Both the position numbers and the translations under genes were made by a program. Under the pieces are notes generated by a model. That model had not been told where the DNA came from. It made no database searches and saw only the letters and a program-made list of their open reading frames with translations. Shown piece by piece: positions 25,480 to 34,411 of a stretch of 64,000 bases of DNA; the stretch's first letter is position 1; every line of letters begins with the position of its first letter. The stretch is from G963675935 sp963823895. Lineage in GTDB: Bacteria; Planctomycetota; Planctomycetia; Pirellulales; Thermoguttaceae. The stretch is from positions 375,895-439,894 of the forward strand of contig CAWGNG010000019.1 of NCBI GenBank assembly GCA_963823895.1, read 5' to 3'.

Positions 25480-26042
25480 AAGACGACCTGGAAACAGCGC
25501 GGCGAGTGCTCGAAGAAGCAACCGCCGCCGATGATCGGCCAGCCGAGCGACTCGATGCGGAGACCGCATCGTTGCGGGAAGCGTGGCTCGCTTTCGGGGC
25601 GATGCTCGAAGCGGCACAACCGCCGGCCTTCGTCTCTCCTCTCCCTTTGGGAGAGGAGCCGGGGGTGAGGGCAGCGCCTTTGCGCATTCGGTCGCGACGG
25701 CGGCGCTTGCTGGCGGCCGGCTTGCTGGCGGCGTCGTTGTTGGTTGCCGCCGCGACAATTTGGACGTTGCGCACTGCAAACCGGCAGGACAATCCCGCCG
25801 ATGTGCCGAAGCAGATGGCCAAAACGAATCAGCAAGGCGTGCCATTGCCAAGAGTCAACGCGAAGGGCGGATCAACGGCCGACGAGCCGAAATGGGACGA
25901 TTCGCTCGACGAGCAGTTCGAACAGCTAGGCTGGCAGATGCTCTGCATTCAGGAAAACCAGGCGTTCCGGACCGACGCTTTCGGACAGGCTCAATATCGA
26001 TTGGAACAATTGCGGGAGACAATTCAAGCGGATTCACTGTGA
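25476..26042 (+). CDS. Putative anti-sigma factor, single-pass membrane protein
   Basis: 188 residues, start overlapping the sigma stop. A short cytoplasmic part (residues 1-70) is followed by a basic stretch and one transmembrane helix (LLAAGLLAASLLVAAATIW, about 82-100) and an acidic extracytoplasmic tail (WDDSLDEQFEQLGWQM). No zinc anti-sigma HxxxCxxC motif is present; the role rests on position and topology. Just before the helix the sequence SPLPLGEEPGVRAAP is encoded by a repeat palindrome (CTCTCCC-TTT-GGGAGAG, 25638-25658), an in-frame insertion lengthening the linker. Confidence 0.6.
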   Translation: MKDDLETARRVLEEATAADDRPAERLDAETASLREAWLAFGAMLEAAQPPAFVSPLPLGEEPGVRAAPLRIRSRRRRLLAAGLLAASLLVAAATIWTLRTANRQDNPADVPKQMAKTNQQGVPLPRVNAKGGSTADEPKWDDSLDEQFEQLGWQMLCIQENQAFRTDAFGQAQYRLEQLRETIQADSL

Positions 26043-26077
26043 AACTGTAGACCGATCAACCAAAAGGAGACGACACG

Positions 26078-26874
26078 ATGACTCGTATGAAAAAGTACAC
26101 TGTGGTTCTTGTAGTAATTGCGGCGATAGGGCTGCTCTGGGCCTACGCTGCCTGGCGCAGCAACCGGCTGGCGGCGACCGGCCTCGCGATGAGGCTGCGG
26201 CGCCGGCCCGTCCGAACGCTCCTCCCGACGATGCTGGGTTGGACGATCCGCCCCTTGGTCCTCCCGACGGCGGTCCCGCCGACAGACCGGAGCCGCCTGA
26301 TAGGCCGCGCGGCGGTAATGTTGGCCCCGGTCGCGGGCCGGGGATGGGTGGCGAACCTTTTCAGCCCCAGCCGCCAGGCGACCGTCCCAACGGTCGCGGC
26401 ATGCCCGGTGGAATGATGCCGCCCGGCGGAATGATGCCCGGTGGGGGCGGCGGCCCGCAGATGCCGGGAAGGCCCGACTACGTGCCGATGGGGCCTGGCG
26501 GAATGATGCCCGGCGGCAGGCCGGGGATCGAGATGCGCGATCCCGAGATGTTCAAGCTCCTGCGGGCAGACATGGAATTGGAGCAGCAATCTCAGGAATT
26601 GGCCAGGCAGTACCGGCAGGACGTGAAGGAGCGGCGCGAAGAATCGAAGGAGCGGACAGAGCGGCGCGAGGAATTGAAAAAACAGATCGTCGAAGTGGTC
26701 AACAAGCAATTCGACGTTCGCCAGCAACGCCACGAGCTCGAACTAAAGCGGCTGGAGCAGCAGTTGAAGCAGTTGCGCGAGATCGTCAAGCGACGCATCG
26801 AGGCCCGCAAGACTCTCGTCGAGAAACGAATTACGGATTTGGTAGGGCCCGAGGAACCGGGGTTGGAGTTCTAA
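26078..26874 (+). CDS. Membrane-anchored Pro/Gly/Met-rich coiled-coil protein (frame-broken)
   Basis: A hydrophobic N-terminus (YTVVLVVIAAIGLLWAYA) starts at ATG 26078 behind AGGAG. At about 26150-26165 the sense moves to another frame, which reads as a proline/aspartate-rich region (PPDDAGLDDPPLGPPDGG), then MPGGMM repeats, then a long charged coiled coil (residues rich in EERREE, KKQIVEVVNKQFD, RLEQQLKQLREIVKRR). The periplasmic coiled coil after the sigma/anti-sigma pair recalls CnrX/Spy-like sensors, but no defining motif is seen. The exact site and nature of the frame change cannot be read. Confidence 0.5.
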
Positions 26875-27386
26875 CACCGAAGCGCTGACTTGCGGTAGCG
26901 ATAGCGGATCAAAACGGAGGTACGGAGAACACGGAGAACAGCAGAAACATGGCAGAATGCGGCATGAACGCCCGATGGCAACCCTCGATGATCGGCAACG
27001 CTTCTTCATCGTATTGCCGCATAGTATCGACGGAAGGCGCACAGCCGCGACCTGTTGGTGTTTCTGTCGTCCTCCGTGAACTCCGTGTCTCCGTGTTTCA
27101 CTTGGCGCTGTAGTGGCAGCGCAACCATCGCCGCCCCAGTCCTCCCATTCTTCCTCGCCTAACAGAGAATCGCATTATTCTGCCATTGACCCGCCTGGGA
27201 AGGTATCTATAATCCGCCCGAGTTTTTCCCGGATTTGCCGTGGGGCGAAAGCTGACTGCTCGTCCGCAGCCGGAATTTTTTGCGTAACCGGCAAAGTTTG
27301 TGGAAAAGGAATAATCAAACGCAAGGAAGCGTTCGATCTTAATCTGAGACTATTCGATCTTCTCTTGGCTTCGAAGGACCGAAACC
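26875..27386. other. Intergenic region with ACGGAG-type inverted repeat
   Basis: No gene. ACGGAGGTACGGAGAACACGGAG (about 26917-26939, written here as three ACGGAG units) pairs imperfectly with CTCCGTG...CTCCGTGTCTCCGTG at about 27070-27100. The right part, through GGCGCTGTAGTG, recurs at about 40104-40146, so it is a dispersed repeat. Confidence 0.5.
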
Positions 27387-28931
27387 ATGCGAACCAATAC
27401 GACGTGCTGGGCGCTAGTTGTTCTTGCACTGGTTGCTCTGACGGGATGTTCCAACGGCAGCGGGAGTAGCTGGGCATTCTGGCGAACCAGCCCCTTCCAA
27501 TCGACTCAGGGCGCCACGCCGAGCGCCGTCGGTGCGCCGGAAAAACCGGCCGGCATCGCCGCCGGTGGCGCCGCCGCGCCGTCCGGCACCTATGCCGGAG
27601 CCACTCCTGGCGCTCAGCCACCGTATGGGCAGCCGGGCAGCGCGGGAACCTACGGCACGCCAACTACCGGCTATAATCCGCCGACTTCCAACTACGGCAC
27701 GCCGCCCAGCTACCCGACCACACAGTATCCGGCAACTGCCGCCGGCAGCGCTCCGGGAAGCACTCCCGGCTACGGCTACGGCAATACTCCTTATACGGCG
27801 AGCACCGCAGGCGTGCCGGGCGCTAACGCCTACGGCACTCCGACTCCACCGGCGAGCACGACCGGCGGACGAGGATACTATAACGATGGCGCGGCCTCGG
27901 GCGGTTACTCGTCGCCAAGCGGCGGAACCTCGAACAGTTATGCGCCGAGAGACTACACTCCAGGCGGCAGCAGCTACTCGCCGAGCGGTTATTCACCGAG
28001 CAGCTATCCGCCGCGCGGCGGGTCGGCCAACGATTTGCCGCCGAACCCGGTCCGCAGCAGTCCTTCGTATCCGAGTACCGATTCGAATCGATATGACAGC
28101 GGGACGGCCGGTTCCGCCGTGGGCACACCGAGCTACGGCGGCGGATACGGCTCGACTGGGGCCAGCAGCTACGGCGGCGGCGCTGCACGGAGCGACGGCT
28201 CGCATTACGGAACCACTTCGCCGAGCGCCTCCGGTCCGTCGGGGACCGGTTCGCCGTCGGCGGGCGGTTACTCGCCGTCAGCGGGCGGTTACTCGCCTTC
28301 CGCCGGCAGTTACACGCCGTCGACAGGCAACACTTACACGCCATCAACCGGCAGCAGCTATCCGCCGTCGGGCAGCAGTTACACGCCGGCGCCGGGAAGT
28401 CGCTATGGTTCGCCAAGCAGCACATTGCCCTCGGCCGGCAGCAGCGGCTACACGCCGTCCGGTTCCGGTTATACGCCGTCAAGCACGGGCGCAGGCGGAT
28501 CGAGCTATTCGCCTTCGACAGGCACGGGCCTTTCGCCATCGGGCAGCAGCGGCTATTCGCCGGCGAGCAGCGGAACGTCTGACGTGCCGGCCTATCGGCC
28601 TGGCAGCACCAGCGAGTACCGTCCGGAGAGCAGCACGGTGGGAACGGTTTCGACCGCGCCGAGGACAACTTCCCCCGTCACTCCGGCCAGCTATGTGCCT
28701 TCGGCCGGCAGCAGTTATCCGTCTTCGACCAGCAACAGCTATCCGCCATCCACCGGCAGCAGTTACACGCCTTCTAGCGGCAGCAGTTATGCGCCATCGG
28801 CCGGCAACAGTTACACACCATCGGCTAACAATTACGCACCGGCCGCTAACAGTTCGACGTCGTCGGCCGGCAGCGGCTTCACACCCCCGAGCAGCGGCTA
28901 TACTCCGCCGGTTGGCGGCTCTGGAATGTAA
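27387..28931 (+). CDS. Silk-like low-complexity lipoprotein
   Basis: 514 residues, start ATG 27387. A lipoprotein signal ends in LTGC (lipid on Cys21). After residue 60 nearly everything is Ser, Gly, Pro, Tyr, Thr and Ala in imperfect tandem units such as SYTPSSGSSY, GYSPSAGG and SYPPSTGN, repeated dozens of times, with no folded domain visible. Such sequence is probably disordered or fibrous, tethered to a membrane and possibly part of the envelope or a holdfast-like matrix. Both the opposite strand and a second forward frame are also open across it because of the biased composition; the signal peptide and lipobox favour this frame. Confidence 0.7.
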   Translation: MRTNTTCWALVVLALVALTGCSNGSGSSWAFWRTSPFQSTQGATPSAVGAPEKPAGIAAGGAAAPSGTYAGATPGAQPPYGQPGSAGTYGTPTTGYNPPTSNYGTPPSYPTTQYPATAAGSAPGSTPGYGYGNTPYTASTAGVPGANAYGTPTPPASTTGGRGYYNDGAASGGYSSPSGGTSNSYAPRDYTPGGSSYSPSGYSPSSYPPRGGSANDLPPNPVRSSPSYPSTDSNRYDSGTAGSAVGTPSYGGGYGSTGASSYGGGAARSDGSHYGTTSPSASGPSGTGSPSAGGYSPSAGGYSPSAGSYTPSTGNTYTPSTGSSYPPSGSSYTPAPGSRYGSPSSTLPSAGSSGYTPSGSGYTPSSTGAGGSSYSPSTGTGLSPSGSSGYSPASSGTSDVPAYRPGSTSEYRPESSTVGTVSTAPRTTSPVTPASYVPSAGSSYPSSTSNSYPPSTGSSYTPSSGSSYAPSAGNSYTPSANNYAPAANSSTSSAGSGFTPPSSGYTPPVGGSGM

Positions 28932-29012
28932 GGGCGTGCAAGTGGGTGGGTTGCAGGCGGGATGGATGTCCAAATCCGTCCTATTCAGTCTCAGAAACGT
29001 GCTGTGCCGTTC

Positions 29013-29086
29013 CGTTTAGCAGCCGCCGGCACGGCGGCTCGGAATCGCGAGAAAAGCAAGGCCGCCGTACCGGCGGCCGCTAAACG
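29013..29086. repeat. Inverted repeat, TTTAGC(A)GCC family
   Basis: CGTTTAGCAGCCGCCGGC... and ...GCCGGCGGCCGCTAAACG-like arms around a 25-base centre, in the 255-base gap between the lipoprotein and the ABC permease. Same family as 18039-18109. Confidence 0.7.
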
Positions 29087-29186
29087 CCGCGACATTACTT
29101 ATCTGACTGCCAATCGACAGCGGCAGTCCCCGCCAAAGGACGTCGGCGCCAGGGCTCCTGTTCTCGCCCCAGCCGTGTTATCATGA

Positions 29187-30060
29187 GTGGCTGGCGCTAT
29201 TGGATGCTTCCTTTGCTGGAGAGCTGCGTTGTTTGTCGGTCCGGTTTTCTCGCGTGAAGTGGCGATTGCTCCACGGCGAATCAAACTCTATCTCGCCCGG
29301 ACGGCCTATGCGCTGGGGCTGTTGGTGCTGATGTGTACGGCGTGGCTGGTGCTGACGGGCACGCAGTTGGTTCGCGATCTGGGCGATCTGGCCCGCTTCG
29401 CCACGGCCTTGTTTCAGATTCTCGCGCCTTTGCAGTTGGCGTTGGCGGCTTTTTTCTCGGCGCTGCTGGCGGCGAGTGAAGTGGCTCACGAGAAGGACCG
29501 CAAGACGCTCGTGCTGCTGCTGCTGACGAATCTCTCGAATTGCGAACTGGTTTTGGGCAAACTGCTGGCCAGCCTGCTGACGGTGTTGGTGCTGCTGGCG
29601 GCCGCGCTGCCGGTCTTCCTGCTCACGGCGCTTCTCGGGGGCGTCTCCTACGGGCAAATCGCCCGGGTGTTCGCGGTCACGCTGGCGACGGCCCTGATTT
29701 GCGGCAGCCTCGGCTCGACGCTGGCCCTCTGGCGGGAAAAGACGTTCCAGGCGCTGGCCATGACCGTGCTGGTGCTGGTGTTGTGGCTGGCCGTGGGTGA
29801 GATCATCGCCGCCGGCGTGCTGGGGCAGAGTTTCGGCGGGCTGTCGTGCCGCGGGCTGGCCGCCGGAGTCAGCCCTTGGCAGGCGATCCTCGAAGCGACG
29901 CGGCCCTACGTACACGATCAGCCGGCGCTCGGCTGGCTGGGCACGCCAGTCCATCTGTTTCTGGCCACGTCGGTGGCGATCGCGCTGCTGCTCGACGGCG
30001 TGGCCGTGGCAATGGTGCGAGTGTGGAATCCGTCGAGGAATGATGAAGGCAGAATGATGA
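29187..30060 (+). CDS. ABC transporter permease, N-terminal half (interrupted)
   Basis: Reads GPVFSREVAIAPRRIKLYLARTAYALG, the typical start of planctomycete ABC-2-like permeases, followed by six hydrophobic helices with the conserved EKDRKTLVLLLLTNLSNCELVLGKLL block. Upstream, MSGWRYWMLPLLES in a different frame from ATG 29183 looks like the true N-terminus, so a further small frame break at about 29225 is likely. The homologous part ends at VWNPSR (about 30037), where a heptamer hairpin begins; this frame then stays open to 31001 without meaning. Membrane component of an exporter; no ATPase gene is adjacent. Confidence 0.7.
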
Positions 30061-30143
30061 ATGATGAATATCCGACGCTTGCGCGACGGCGACGCAGAGG
30101 AGTCGGTCCGCCATTCATCATTCATCACTCATCATTCATCATT
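30038..30143. repeat. Heptamer hairpin (GAATGAT type) inside the ABC permease
   Basis: GAATGAT-type units at 30038-30066 and the inverse ATTCATC/ACTCATC units at about 30113-30143, with a 46-base loop. It sits exactly between the two permease halves and shifts the frame by +1. Nearly the same units occur at 55907-55990. Confidence 0.8.
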
Positions 30144-31005
30144 GTCCACTCGCCGCGTGTGGGACAATCCGGTGATCTGGCGGGAAATGCGAACCTGGGC
30201 CTACGGCCGCAGAATTCTCGTCGTGCGGCTGGCGTACTTGGTGCTTTTCGCTTTGGCGGCGGCGGGATTGTACTTCCAAGTCGGCGGCGGCGAGAACGAG
30301 CTGATTCTCGTCGGCCTGACGCTGTTGAGTCTGGTGCTGGTCAACGCCCAGGCGGTCACGTCGTTGACCAGCGAGCGCGACGCCCGGGCGCTCGACCTGC
30401 TGCTGGTGACCGATTTGACGCCGAAGGAGTTTGTCTTCGGCAAACTGGGCGGCGTGCTCTACAATACCAAGGAGATGGTGCTGCTGCCGATGCTGCTGTG
30501 CGTCGCTCTTTGGGCCCGCGGCGGGCTGGGTTTCGAGAATCTGTTGTTTCTGTTGGGCGGCCTGGCGGTGTTGTACGCCTTCGCCGCCGTGCTCGGCCTG
30601 CACGCCGGCATGAGCTACGCCAACTCGGGCGCGGCGATCGCCACCAGCCTGGGCACTCTCTTTTTTCTCTTCCTCGGCGTGGGCGTGTGCATGAGGATCA
30701 TGATGGCCTTCGGCGGCTCGTTCACCGCGCAGTTTCTCCCCTTCTTCACCTTCATGGTCTTCGGCGGCGTGGGTCTGTACGCGGTGCTCGGGCTGCGCAA
30801 TCCGTCGTCGGCCATCGGCGTGGCGTCGTTCATGTGTCCGATCGCCACGTTTTATGCGATCACCAGTTATCTGATCGAGCCGCCGTCGCCGCTTGCGATC
30901 TTCCTGGTGACCACGGCCGCCTACGGCTTCACCGTCGCCGCCATGCTCGTGCCGGCTATCTACGAGTTCGACGTGGCCACGGGGCGGACGACGCTGGATG
31001 AATAA
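30061..31005 (+). CDS. ABC transporter permease, C-terminal half
   Basis: After repeat-derived codons the homologous part begins RRVWDNPVIWREMRTWAYGRRILVV and contains ERDARALDLLLVTDLTPKEFVFGKLGG, the same ERD...LLL...GK motif as the N-terminal half, then six more helices. In relatives both halves form one protein. Here the halves are in different frames because of the inserted heptamer array. ATG 30061 lies inside the array and could start a separate half-protein, so the pair may still assemble; alternatively the gene is dead. Confidence 0.7.
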   Translation: MMNIRRLRDGDAEESVRHSSFITHHSSLSTRRVWDNPVIWREMRTWAYGRRILVVRLAYLVLFALAAAGLYFQVGGGENELILVGLTLLSLVLVNAQAVTSLTSERDARALDLLLVTDLTPKEFVFGKLGGVLYNTKEMVLLPMLLCVALWARGGLGFENLLFLLGGLAVLYAFAAVLGLHAGMSYANSGAAIATSLGTLFFLFLGVGVCMRIMMAFGGSFTAQFLPFFTFMVFGGVGLYAVLGLRNPSSAIGVASFMCPIATFYAITSYLIEPPSPLAIFLVTTAAYGFTVAAMLVPAIYEFDVATGRTTLDE

Positions 31006-31032
31006 CTTGGCGGGCCGAAGGCCCGTGGTTCT

Positions 31033-31186
31033 CCCAGGCCAGGGCAACGCCCTGGTGAAAGGGAGGCCCCGCGAATCCTTGCGGCCCAACGGGCCAACCA
31101 CTCGCCGGAAAGGACGGTTGGCCCGCTGGGCCGAAATTGCGCAATGCTGGGCTCCGTCCACCAGGGCGTTGCCCTGGCCTGGGCGA
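31033..31186. repeat. Long inverted repeat (CCAGGCCAGGGCAACGCCC)
   Basis: CCCAGGCCAGGGCAACGCCC at about 31036-31055 and the inverse GGGCGTTGCCCTGGCC at about 31166-31182 flank a centre containing a second inverse pair around GCGGGCC/GGCCCG and CGGGCCAACC/GGTTGGCCCG. It occupies most of the 374-base gap 31006-31379; no gene seen. Confidence 0.65.
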
Positions 31187-31379
31187 ACTGCTGCCCCTTG
31201 GGGCCGCGCCGAGGCCCCGGCCGCAATGCACTGCCGCGTTCAATTGTCGCCAGGTCGATGGAACCGAAGCAGAGTCATAGTTGACTTGTCAGGCGTACAT
31301 AGCTACACCTATGGATTGCGTGTGTAGCCGCCCTTTTTCATCGGGTCAAAACCGTGGAATCTATCCGGAGTGATGATCC

Positions 31380-32447
31380 ATGACGCCAGAAGATCATGAA
31401 GACTACGCTGCGGATCTGTTGTCCTCAATACGAACCGATAGTCCTGAGACCGACGCCCTCGACTTCATCCCAAATCCAAGACAAACACGAAATGCCGCAA
31501 AAGCAATGGCGGTAATCCTCTGTCGCAGGGTCACGATGAACTCAAAACATCGTCCGCTGCTCAGGAAGAACACAACGTACGAATGGAAACAAGGCGTTTT
31601 CAATTGCAGAAACATTGCGGACCGGGGTTACTTTTGGACAAACTTCAGGCAGAGGTTTGCGGGCGAAATACATGATGCCGCCGGGAGCCAGCCAGTCGCC
31701 TTTCTCTTGGCATGTTGTGAACCCGCAGACACCCGGATGAATATCTGGGCCATTCCCGAGCCGCTTCTCCATGGCGCTTTGGCGAACCTGCCTGTCAAGG
31801 AATCAGATGGAGATTACACAGTCCAGATATCGACCGACAGGCAGCGTATCGAAGGCTATGCGGGATCTCCTGATCTTGCCCCGTATTACTCACGGTTTGA
31901 ACTCAAGGGAGACGAGATGTTGTTGCTCGAAGCGGCGCGGGATGCGGATGTCTTGGCCAAATTGGAACGTAAGACTAGAAGCAAGACTAGAAGGCTGCTG
32001 ACCGCCGCAGAGCACGAACTGGACGAAGCGGGTGAATTTGACCCGAAAGGAGTTGTCGACGCGCGCGAGCGGGTTCTATCATCCATCGTGAAACGAAGGG
32101 GACAACCCGCGTTTCGCCAGCACCTGTTGGCGGCCTACAACGGGCGGTGTGCTATCACCGGGTGCGGTGTGGCGGACGTTCTGGATGCAGCCCATATCGT
32201 CTCGTACAGGGGGCCGGACACAAATCATCCTGCCAACGGTTTACTGCTCAGGACCGACCTCCATACGCTCTTCGACCTAAAACTGGTCGCTGTGGACGTG
32301 GAAACAATGACTGTGCTCGTTTCTCCCGATCTCTCAGCCACCTCCTACGAGAAGTATCGCGGAAAGCCAATTAGTGTTCCCGACAACCGGGAAAGTCGCC
32401 CTAGTTCGGAAGCACTAAGGCGACACCGGCAGGAAAGCGGCTTATAG
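31380..32447 (+). CDS. HNH endonuclease-domain protein
   Basis: 355 residues. The C-terminal quarter is an HNH_2 type nuclease: RQHLLAAYNGRCAITGC, then DAAHIVSYRG (catalytic His pair), NHPANGLLLRTDLHTLFD. The N-terminal 200 residues are not recognised and may recognise DNA; residues about 190-240 look like a linker helix (KLERKTRSKTRRLL). Stand-alone genes of this type occur in restriction-like or mobile contexts. Its base composition (more A/T, less third-position G/C) looks lower in GC than the neighbours, consistent with recent acquisition. Confidence 0.75.
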   Translation: MTPEDHEDYAADLLSSIRTDSPETDALDFIPNPRQTRNAAKAMAVILCRRVTMNSKHRPLLRKNTTYEWKQGVFNCRNIADRGYFWTNFRQRFAGEIHDAAGSQPVAFLLACCEPADTRMNIWAIPEPLLHGALANLPVKESDGDYTVQISTDRQRIEGYAGSPDLAPYYSRFELKGDEMLLLEAARDADVLAKLERKTRSKTRRLLTAAEHELDEAGEFDPKGVVDARERVLSSIVKRRGQPAFRQHLLAAYNGRCAITGCGVADVLDAAHIVSYRGPDTNHPANGLLLRTDLHTLFDLKLVAVDVETMTVLVSPDLSATSYEKYRGKPISVPDNRESRPSSEALRRHRQESGL

Positions 32448-32573
32448 GCCGGCGGGAAACGGGAATCAAAACAGGAACGCACCTAATTTTCTAAAAGTGG
32501 ACTCGTGATTGCTCCGCGTCCGTCGCGCCGAAAGTCTTTGGGCGGGGTTATTATTCCGCCGAGGTTTGCGCTT

Positions 32574-32888
32574 ATGTCCATCGGCATTTCCGTTGATCGC
32601 GGGGTCATTGCCGAGTTCTGCCAGCGGTGGCGGATAGCCGAGTTGGCTCTTTTCGGTTCGGTGCTGCGAGACGATTTTCGGGCGGATAGCGACGTAGACA
32701 TGCTCGTGACTTTTGCCGACGGCGCGAACTGGAGCCTCTTCGATCATGTTGCGATGGAGGAGGAGTTGTCTCGGCTCGTCGGCCGCAAGGTAGATTTGGT
32801 CAGCCGTCGGGCTATCGAGCGCAGCAAGAATTGGATTCGGAAAGAGGCGATCCTCTCCGGGGCAGAGCCGATTTATCCGTGCCGATAG
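32574..32888 (+). CDS. MNT-type nucleotidyltransferase
   Basis: 104 residues. Pol-beta superfamily minimal nucleotidyltransferase: ALFGSVLRDDFRADSDVDMLV gives the G-S...D-x-D metal site, with KVDLVSRRAIE downstream. MNT proteins normally pair with a HEPN toxin whose tyrosine they modify. The ~130 bases after it show a short open stretch (VPRVIAALQDVE) but no HEPN gene, so it looks solitary. ATG 32574 chosen; upstream codons to 32505 lack homology. Confidence 0.75.
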   Translation: MSIGISVDRGVIAEFCQRWRIAELALFGSVLRDDFRADSDVDMLVTFADGANWSLFDHVAMEEELSRLVGRKVDLVSRRAIERSKNWIRKEAILSGAEPIYPCR

Positions 32889-32975
32889 GGGCGACGTGCC
32901 GCGGGTGATCGCGGCGCTGCAAGACGTGGAGCCCCGCCCTCGGTGCGGCTCGAACGCTAAGCCCGCATTTCACGA

Positions 32976-32995
32976 GGCAGACAGGAATGTCTGCC
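32976..32995. repeat. Short dispersed hairpin, second copy
   Basis: Inverse of the 8266-8285 element, with shared flanking GGTGG/CCACC, between the nucleotidyltransferase and the convergent DUF1559 gene. Confidence 0.7.
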
Positions 32996-33028
32996 CCACC
33001 GTGGCGGATAGGGATCTGCGGGGAATTC

Positions 33029-34051
33029 TCAGAACTTGCTGGCGTCGATGGGCTGGTTGTCGTGGCGGTTGCCGAGGCGACGGTGCGTCTCGAGGTCAAT
33101 GCCGTAGTTGATCGTGTGGACCGATCCATCGCACATGGCGACGTTGAATCCGCCGCTGTGCGCGCTGCCGAAGACTAAGACGCCGTCGGCCGGTTCGTCC
33201 TGACGCGGCGCGTAGGCGGGATCGTTGCCTGGGCCCGTCCAGCGGATAATGTCGTCCTGGTATCCGGTGAACATGTTCTGATCGTCGCCGGCGTCGGTGT
33301 TGGTGGTGTAGCTGTTGGAATTGAGGTACTTTTCGCCGAGCAGATAGGTGTTGCTCGTGCCATCGCTGACGTCGGCGACGGTGGTTTGGCTGGTGCCGTA
33401 GAAGACGCCGTTTGATCTTCCCATCGCATCGAACCAGCCGGCCCTGCCGGGGTCGACGGTTCCCGCGGCGTAGTCGATCGGGCCGGTCATGCTGCTGTTG
33501 TTGCTGCCGCCGCCGCTGGCGACGAAGCCCCAGAACAACTCGCCGCCGTTGCCGGCGTAGTCGGTTTGGGCCTGCCGCTCGCCGGTGTTGGCGTTGGTCA
33601 GCGGGGCCGCCGTGCGCCGGGTGGGGCAGTTGACGAAGCCTACGGTGGTGGCGACCAACTGGTCGGCGGCATGGATTCGGTCCTGGCCGGTCTTGCCCAA
33701 CTCGACGTCGTGCAGCCCTTGCGCCTCGATGAAGGGGAGCAAATTGTACATCCATCCGCTCGGCTGATGCCAATCGACGCCGTAGTCCGGGTTGCCGATC
33801 AGGTCGTAATTTTTGGGCAAGTTCGAGCCCCAACCGCCGGCCGGGTAGTAGCCGAGGCCCGTTTCATGGTGGCAGGCGGCCAGGGCCAACTGTTTGAGAT
33901 TGTTGCCGCACTGCATTTTTCGGGCCGCCTCGCGCACCGCTTGCACCGCTGGGAGCAACAGGGCGATGAGGATTCCGATAATCGTGATCACGACCAACAG
34001 TTCCACCAGGGTGAAGCCGCTGACGTTTCGAGGTTTGGAAAGATCGCTCAT
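33029..34051 (-). CDS. DUF1559 type-IV-pilin-like protein
   Basis: 340 residues, start 34051 behind GAAAGGAAGGTGG. The prepilin cleavage and helix motif GFTLVELLVVITIIGILIALLLPAVQ begins at about residue 12 (processing before Phe). QCGNNLKQLALA follows; the body has the DUF1559 pattern ending FNVAMCDGSVHTINYGID. These are a hallmark planctomycete family, presumed to form secretion pseudopilins or surface fibres. Single gene with no pilus genes nearby. The 360-base gap upstream (34052-34411) holds only the 34341 hairpin. Confidence 0.9.
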   Translation of the reverse strand: MSDLSKPRNVSGFTLVELLVVITIIGILIALLLPAVQAVREAARKMQCGNNLKQLALAACHHETGLGYYPAGGWGSNLPKNYDLIGNPDYGVDWHQPSGWMYNLLPFIEAQGLHDVELGKTGQDRIHAADQLVATTVGFVNCPTRRTAAPLTNANTGERQAQTDYAGNGGELFWGFVASGGGSNNSSMTGPIDYAAGTVDPGRAGWFDAMGRSNGVFYGTSQTTVADVSDGTSNTYLLGEKYLNSNSYTTNTDAGDDQNMFTGYQDDIIRWTGPGNDPAYAPRQDEPADGVLVFGSAHSGGFNVAMCDGSVHTINYGIDLETHRRLGNRHDNQPIDASKF

Positions 34052-34340
34052 CCGCCACCTTCCTTTCGTTCTCGCCGCCTTCACCGAAAATCGCCGGGCC
34101 ACACCACGGACGGACCGGATCGATGGCCGACGCCGATTCGGAAAGCACACAGACCTGCAATGCCGCTGGGGAGGGCGCGTAGGGAGGGAACTTCACTTCG
34201 ATCACCCCGTTTTGGGCAACCGTCGGTCTTGCGTCACGATATCCGATCAGCGGACGTTCGAGACAGACACTATTGTAGCAGGCGTGGCAGGGGAATCAAG
34301 GATGCGTCGCGGCCCGAGCAGCAGGGCTGCAAAGCTCTTC

Positions 34341-34389
34341 GTAGCACGGCCATCTTGGCCGTGAGGCACGGGCAGGATGCCCGTGCTAC
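34341..34389. repeat. GTAGCACGG...CCGTGCTAC hairpin
   Basis: Two linked palindromes (CACGGCCATCTTGGCCGTG and CACGGGCAGGATGCCCGTG) bounded by GTAGCACGG and CCGTGCTAC, in the convergent space between two genes. Could terminate transcription; looks like a dispersed repeat. Confidence 0.65.
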
Positions 34390-34411
34390 GACCGGCCCGA
34401 GTTGAAAGAAC

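Noticed and set aside
27532..29019. Second long plus-strand frame (Arg/Ala-rich) and a minus-strand frame over the silk-like gene
   Set aside because: They arise from the biased composition; only the 27387 frame has a signal peptide and lipobox.
32896..33111. A short frame after the nucleotidyltransferase as a HEPN partner
   Set aside because: Only the first dozen residues look protein-like; the rest is the 32976 repeat and the complement of the pilin gene. No HEPN R-x4-6-H motif.
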